Assembly: GCF_031846275.1 (NCBI RefSeq)
Contig: NZ_JAVRIB010000013.1
Coordinates: 1 to 64,000 of the forward strand
Reading direction: 5' to 3'
Length of the DNA: 64,000 nucleotides
From: Spectribacter hydrogenoxidans
GTDB lineage: Bacteria > Pseudomonadota > Gammaproteobacteria > Nevskiales > Salinisphaeraceae
Shown here: positions 59,611-64,000 of the stretch, in pieces
How positions within the stretch are numbered: position 1 is the stretch's first letter
Layout: the number at the start of each line of letters is the position of its first letter
Notes under the pieces: model-generated
Seen by the model: the letters and a program-made list of their open reading frames with translations, nothing else
Told to the model about the DNA's origin: nothing
Database searches by the model: none
Position numbers and translations under genes: made by a program

Positions 59611-61980
59611 TCACAGGGCCACCCGGATGCCGCCCCAGATGCCCCGCGGTGCCCCCGGTCCGATGAAGCGGAAGGCGTCCTCGAACTGCGGGCCGGCCAG
59701 GACCTCGTCCGATTCGCCGTACACCCCGAAGGTCTCGTAGTCAGTGTCGAACACGTTGTTGACCCGGGCGAACAGCGATACGGCGTTGGTAACCGCCAGT
59801 TCGCCGTGGAGATTGACGATGGCGTAACCGCCGATCTGTTCGCTGTCGGTGTTGGACTCGTCGCCGCGGAAGATCTGGTCGCTGTTGCCGACCACGTCCA
59901 ACCCCAGCCGCAGCTGTTCGGTGGCATTCCAGTCGGCGCCCAGCTTGAATATGTGTTCCGGCACCAGCGGCAGCCGGTCGCCCGAGTTGACCTGCTGGGC
60001 GCTTCCCGCCGCCCGGGTTTCGCCCGGGTTGTCCGGATCGGGCTCGCGATTGGGATGGTTGGGCGAGTTCACCCGGAAGCTGTCGCGGAACTCGGCCTGG
60101 ACGAAGGTGTAGTCGGCGGTCAGCCGCAGCCGCGGCATCGCCTGCCAGTCCAGTCCCAGCTCCACGCCCTGGCGGCGGGTGTCGCCCACGTTGTCGAAAA
60201 AGCCCTCGAAGCGATTGCCCGCGGAAATGAAGATGATGTCGTCCTCGTTGACGGCATGGAATACTGCCGAGCGCCAGCCCAGATGGCGGGTACCGCCGCG
60301 GGCGCCGATTTCGACGGTGGTGGCCACTACCTGTTCCAGCGGCGGATCATCCACGAAGCCGTTGGGCAGACGGCAGGGGGCATCGGGATTGGCGCAGGTC
60401 AGTTCCAGCGGGGAGGGTGCCCGCGAGGACTGACCGACGCTGCTGAAGAAGGTCAGCTGGCGGGATACCGCCCAGGCCATGCCGGTGGTCATGTTCAGGC
60501 GGGAGAAATGATGATCGCCATCCAGGCTGTTGCCGGGTTCGGTGGCAAAGGCCGGGGTCTGATCATTGAGCGTGATGTTGGTGCGATTGAAGCGCCCGCC
60601 CAGGGTCCATTCGAGATCCGGCGTCAGCGGAGCGCGATGCATGAAGAATGCGCCGATGTTGTCGTTTTCCACGTTGACCCGGGTGAACGATTCGCCCACG
60701 AAGAAACCGCTGCCCACGGTGCCGCGTTCGGCGGTCAGTCGGGCGACTTCCTGTTGTGAGGCGAAGTCGCTGTCGCCAGCGTCGTAGGTCAGGCCGGTGG
60801 TCAGTTCGCCGCCGATCAGCCCCGGGGTGCGCAACTGCAGGTTGACGCCGTACCCGTCCTGCCGGGTGCTGGAGGTGTTCTGGGTGCCGCCCAGAGTGGC
60901 CGGTCCGGCCGGGATCGGATCGCCGTTGGGCTGTTCCACCACCTCGGCCATGGCGTCCGGCTCCTCGGGTTCCTCACAGAGGTTTGCCGCATTGGGATCG
61001 CCGGCGCCGAGGAATTCCTCGCATTCGTCGAATTCGCTGCCGTCACCATTGAAGGTGTCGACGTCGCTCTGGCGATAATAGCCGCCCCAGGCCAGCGAGG
61101 TACGATCACTGAGATCACGCACCCCCCGCAGGTTGAACATCATCAGTTGCGGCGAGGTCTCGTCCGGGTAGGTGAATATCTGGTCGCGGCCACGCTCTTC
61201 GGCCAGCCGCTGTGGTACGGCGCCGTTGCCGCGCAGCCGGTTGTCGGCGGCGGTCACCGAGAAATGGGTTTCGCCGTGTTCGCCGATGTGGCTGAACTTG
61301 GAAAACAGCTGCAATACCTCCGAATCGGAGAAATCGCGCCAGCCGTCTTCCTCCATGCCCTGTACCAGGAACAGCCAGCCGAGGTTGCCGCTGTTGCCGC
61401 CCAGGGAGACATGCCCGCCATAGCGCCCGAAATCGCCGCCGTAGGCCTGGGCTTGCAGGCCCGGATGGGAGAAGCCGGACTTGGTCTTGATGTTGAGCGC
61501 ACCGCCCAGGGTGTTCAGCCCGAAAAGGGGGTTGGAACCGGGCAGCAGATCAATGTCGGCGATCGCCGCCTGCGGGATCAGGTCGAAGTTGACGGTGTCG
61601 CCGAACGGCTCGTTCACCCGTACCCCATCCTGGTACACCGACAGGCCCTGCGGCAGCCCCAGCAGGGGCGAGGCGACGTAGCCGCGGTATTTCAGGTCCG
61701 GCTGAAACGGGTTGTTCACGGCGTCGTTGACATGGACGCTGCCCAGTTCGGTGTTCAGGAACTCCACCATGTTGACCGACTCCGATCGCTCGATGTCGGC
61801 CGCCGTACTGGACTGCACATTGGCGGGATAGCGGTCGGCGTCCACCTCGCTGCCCTCGAACGGCGTCGTGCTGATCACGTCTACCTGATCGAGCGCGTCC
61901 GGGTCGCCGGATGACTGGGCCCAGGCCCCGGTGGCGGCCAGCGCCAGTGTCAGCGCCATCTTCCCCTTGATGATCGGCAT
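59611..61980 (-). CDS. TonB-dependent outer-membrane receptor
   Basis: A 789-residue receptor. A signal peptide (about 1-21, ending ATGAWAQ) is followed by a plug domain (TTPFEGSEVDADRYPANVQSS, ERSESVNMVEFLNTELGSVHV, DGVRVNEPFGDTVNF, NPLFGLNTLGGALNIKTKSG) and a 22-strand-type barrel. The last residues RGIWGGIRVAL end in Leu, not Phe/Trp. The ligand is unknown. ATG is at 61980. No TonB-box partner or Fur site was found near it. Confidence 0.92.
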   Translation of the reverse strand: MPIIKGKMALTLALAATGAWAQSSGDPDALDQVDVISTTPFEGSEVDADRYPANVQSSTAADIERSESVNMVEFLNTELGSVHVNDAVNNPFQPDLKYRGYVASPLLGLPQGLSVYQDGVRVNEPFGDTVNFDLIPQAAIADIDLLPGSNPLFGLNTLGGALNIKTKSGFSHPGLQAQAYGGDFGRYGGHVSLGGNSGNLGWLFLVQGMEEDGWRDFSDSEVLQLFSKFSHIGEHGETHFSVTAADNRLRGNGAVPQRLAEERGRDQIFTYPDETSPQLMMFNLRGVRDLSDRTSLAWGGYYRQSDVDTFNGDGSEFDECEEFLGAGDPNAANLCEEPEEPDAMAEVVEQPNGDPIPAGPATLGGTQNTSSTRQDGYGVNLQLRTPGLIGGELTTGLTYDAGDSDFASQQEVARLTAERGTVGSGFFVGESFTRVNVENDNIGAFFMHRAPLTPDLEWTLGGRFNRTNITLNDQTPAFATEPGNSLDGDHHFSRLNMTTGMAWAVSRQLTFFSSVGQSSRAPSPLELTCANPDAPCRLPNGFVDDPPLEQVVATTVEIGARGGTRHLGWRSAVFHAVNEDDIIFISAGNRFEGFFDNVGDTRRQGVELGLDWQAMPRLRLTADYTFVQAEFRDSFRVNSPNHPNREPDPDNPGETRAAGSAQQVNSGDRLPLVPEHIFKLGADWNATEQLRLGLDVVGNSDQIFRGDESNTDSEQIGGYAIVNLHGELAVTNAVSLFARVNNVFDTDYETFGVYGESDEVLAGPQFEDAFRFIGPGAPRGIWGGIRVAL

Positions 61981-62041
61981 TCGATGTCTCCCTCTCCGAT
62001 TACTCTCGTCGTCGGCCAGGGCGCATGGTTGAACGGGGCCC

Positions 62042-63421
62042 CTATTCGCTCAATGGGAATACTTCCCGATTTTTCGGCGGCGTGCGCGGCAGCCTGGCGT
62101 GTACCCGGGTTCCGCGTCCGGGCCGGCTGTCGATCTGCAGCTGCCCGCCCAGCAACTCCGCCCGTTCGCGCATGCCGGAGATGCCCACGCCGGTGGACAT
62201 TCGTGCCGGGTCGAACCCGTTGCCGTCATCCTCGATAGTAGCGGTCACCTGACCGCCCTCGTGGGCCAGCCGGATACGGATGGTCCGGGGGTCCGCGTGC
62301 CGGTGGGCGTTGGTCAGGGCCTCCTGCACGATACGGAACGCGTGGATGGCGATCTCCGGATCCAGGGCTGACAGGTCGTTGGCTGGCGTCAGGTGATACG
62401 CGATATCCGGATTCTGCCGCTGCCAGCCGGCCACCGTTTCCTCCAGCGCCGCGGCCAGGCCCAGCTCGTCGAGGCCGGGTGGGCGCAGCCGGCGCATCAT
62501 GCTGCGGGCCTGGTCGTAGATGCGGCCGGCCACGTCGTTGATCGCCCGGGCCGATTCCGCCACGTCGGCCGGCAGGCTGGTCTCGCGGGCGAGAATGCCG
62601 CCCACGTCCGCGCGGATGGCGGTCAGGCTCTGGCCCAGTTCGTCGTGCAGTTCACGGGCCAGCCGCTGGCGCTCGGTTTCCTGGATGCGCAGGGAGTGGC
62701 GGTGCAGCCGCTGGTTCTCGTCGCGGGTGCGTTCCAGCGTGGCCACCATCAGATTGAAGCGGGCGGCGAGGCGGTCGAACTCCGGCATGTCGAAGGCCGG
62801 CAGGCGGCGCTCGAGCTCGCCGTGCTCCACCCCGGCCAGAGCGGCGCTGATGGTATGCACCGGCCGGGTGATGCGGCCCAGCGAACGGAACACCGCGGCC
62901 AGCGATACCGCGTAGAACAGCAGAATCAGCGCCAGCAGACCTCGCACGTCGCGCCAGGCCTCGGCGATTTCATCGGCCGGATCGGCATGAATCAGGATGC
63001 GCCCCGGCTGGCCCTCGATGTCGAGCACGGTTTCGGCCGCCTGTTCCGGGCGGGTCAGTGTGGCGAACCAGGCTGGTGTACCGGGTGGCGTGGTATCCGC
63101 GCAGGTCGGGGCCGGGGTGCGTGGCAGAATGAGGCGCAGACACAGATGACGTAGCTGTTCCCCCGGGGTGAACTGGCGCAGCAGGGTATTGCTGTCGGTA
63201 TGCCGGGGCAGCGTGCGCCCCAGCAATGCCGCGGCCAGGGATACGGTGGCTTCGGTCTCGTCGCTGACCGCGGTTCGGGCGTTCTGGATCACCAGCGCGG
63301 CGGCGGCCAGCAGCACGGCTGCCAGCAGCAGCGTGATGAACAGCATCAGCCGCGCCCGCAGGCCCAGCCGGGGCGACCGTCGCGGCCCGAGATTGCCCGC
63401 GGGCTGACGGCCGGCAGCCAC
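62042..63421 (-). CDS. NarX/UhpB-type sensor histidine kinase
   Basis: A 459-residue kinase. Two membrane helices (about 23-45 and 162-182) bracket a periplasmic sensor part (with two Cys). A HAMP segment is followed by HisKA_3 (RLARELHDELGQSLTAIRAD, phospho-His) and an ATPase with IEDDGNGFDPARMSTGVGISGMRERAELLGG. It starts 2 bp after the response regulator stop, so the two are one system. The signal is unknown. Confidence 0.93.
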   Translation of the reverse strand: MAAGRQPAGNLGPRRSPRLGLRARLMLFITLLLAAVLLAAAALVIQNARTAVSDETEATVSLAAALLGRTLPRHTDSNTLLRQFTPGEQLRHLCLRLILPRTPAPTCADTTPPGTPAWFATLTRPEQAAETVLDIEGQPGRILIHADPADEIAEAWRDVRGLLALILLFYAVSLAAVFRSLGRITRPVHTISAALAGVEHGELERRLPAFDMPEFDRLAARFNLMVATLERTRDENQRLHRHSLRIQETERQRLARELHDELGQSLTAIRADVGGILARETSLPADVAESARAINDVAGRIYDQARSMMRRLRPPGLDELGLAAALEETVAGWQRQNPDIAYHLTPANDLSALDPEIAIHAFRIVQEALTNAHRHADPRTIRIRLAHEGGQVTATIEDDGNGFDPARMSTGVGISGMRERAELLGGQLQIDSRPGRGTRVHARLPRTPPKNREVFPLSE

Positions 63422-63423
63422 CG

Positions 63424-64000
63424 TCAGGCGGCGATCACGCCGCGCCGGATCGCCAGCCGGGTCAGATCTGCCGCCGAGGTGGCATCCAGCTTGGTGCGGA
63501 TACGGCTGGCATGGTTGGAGACCGTCTTCGGGCTCAAAAACAGGGCGTTGGCGATCTCCGGCACCGCATGACCCTCGGCCAGCAGTCGGAATATCTCGAA
63601 TTCCCGCCGCGACAGACAGGCAAGCGGATCGATGCCGGCTCCCGCCATGGCCAGGGTCGGGTCGAGATACTGCCGGCCGCTGGCGACATCGCGTACCGCC
63701 TCCACCAGAACCTCGGCCACCGCTCGTTTGGTGAGGTAGCCGTCGGCCCCGGCCTGCAGAGCCCGTTTGACGAAAATTTCCTCCTCATGCACCGAGAACA
63801 CCAGCACCCGGGTGTCGGGGCGACGCTTGCGGATACGCGAACAGGCCTCGATGCCGCTCATCCCCGGCAGCGAGAGATCCATTACCACCACGTCGAAATG
63901 TGTCTGGCTGACCAGATGGTAGGCCGATTCGCCTGTGTCGGTTTCACCGTGGACCACGATGTCGGGCGCACTTTTCAGCAGCCGGCCGTAACCGGCCCGC
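63424..64000 (-). CDS. NarL/LuxR-family response regulator (cut by window edge)
   Basis: The frame stays open to the window edge: 14 codons before the GTG at 63957 read RAGYGRLLKSAPDI, the usual receiver beginning, so the real start lies beyond 64000. Visible parts: phospho-Asp in VVVMDLSLPGMSGIEAC, Lys in GADGYLTKRAV, and the LuxR HTH LSRREFEIFRLLAEGHAVPEIANALFLSPKTVSNHASRIRTKL. It is the partner of the NarX-type kinase. Confidence 0.92.
   Translation of the reverse strand, partial: RAGYGRLLKSAPDIVVHGETDTGESAYHLVSQTHFDVVVMDLSLPGMSGIEACSRIRKRRPDTRVLVFSVHEEEIFVKRALQAGADGYLTKRAVAEVLVEAVRDVASGRQYLDPTLAMAGAGIDPLACLSRREFEIFRLLAEGHAVPEIANALFLSPKTVSNHASRIRTKLDATSAADLTRLAIRRGVIAA

Overview
The window is chromosomal DNA from a high-GC gammaproteobacterium. 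The protein set fits a free-living, respiring Gram-negative: MlaA, PlsB, RF3, MtgA, UbiK, TorF, several c-type cytochromes, a TonB-dependent receptor and sigma-54 promoters. I cannot name the genus from sequence alone.

Region 1 (1-28 kb) is core-like. It opens with tRNA-Arg(CCG), a membrane-anchored cytochrome c5-like protein, a 169-bp MITE-like repeat and rep helicase. A nitrogen block follows: TorF porin, ComM/YifB, UbiK, glnK-amtB, then a second amtB-glnK joined to fetAB. Good sigma-54 promoters precede torF and glnK1, and an NtrC-type palindrome precedes glnK1. Next come an SDR, small membrane proteins, a GT2 and a YheT hydrolase. After these lie a lipoprotein joining a beta-helix domain to a dihaem cytochrome, then mtgA, a SYLF protein, prfC and acylphosphatase. 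The stretch ends with two small cytochromes c, a predicted outer-membrane barrel, a DUF255 thioredoxin-like protein and an hvfABC (MNIO/bufferin-type) operon. HvfA carries four EGNCG motifs and one EGSCG motif and is probably a copper-binding modified peptide.

Region 2 (about 28-52.7 kb) is an accessory metal-resistance island between the convergent genes hvfC and parB. An SmtB-type repressor controls a SAM methyltransferase and two CDF exporters. A BlaI repressor and an M56 membrane protease with a Cys/His-rich loop lead an overlapping RND pump operon, CzcCBA type, with a His-rich lipoprotein. A group of remnants follows: a CDF tail, an antitoxin with a truncated PIN toxin, and a DUF374 acyltransferase fragment. 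Then come NhaA and a second operon, czcI-like-czcC-czcB-czcA-PII-like. The island ends with a lower-GC three-gene Tn554-type recombinase set (TnpC, TnpB, TnpA).

Region 3 (52.7-64 kb) is core-like again. It holds an orphan parB, then a dense + strand envelope/phospholipid run: PlsC-type acyltransferase, atypical SDR, MlaA, a small kinase and PlsB. A REP-like palindrome, a TonB-dependent receptor and a NarX/NarL-type two-component system (response regulator cut by the window end) close the window.

Most interesting leads: the hvfABC operon with its variant core repeats; the BlaI/M56 pair apparently adapted to metal sensing; the beta-helix/dihaem fusion; the sigma-54 control of torF; and the Tn554-type metal island.
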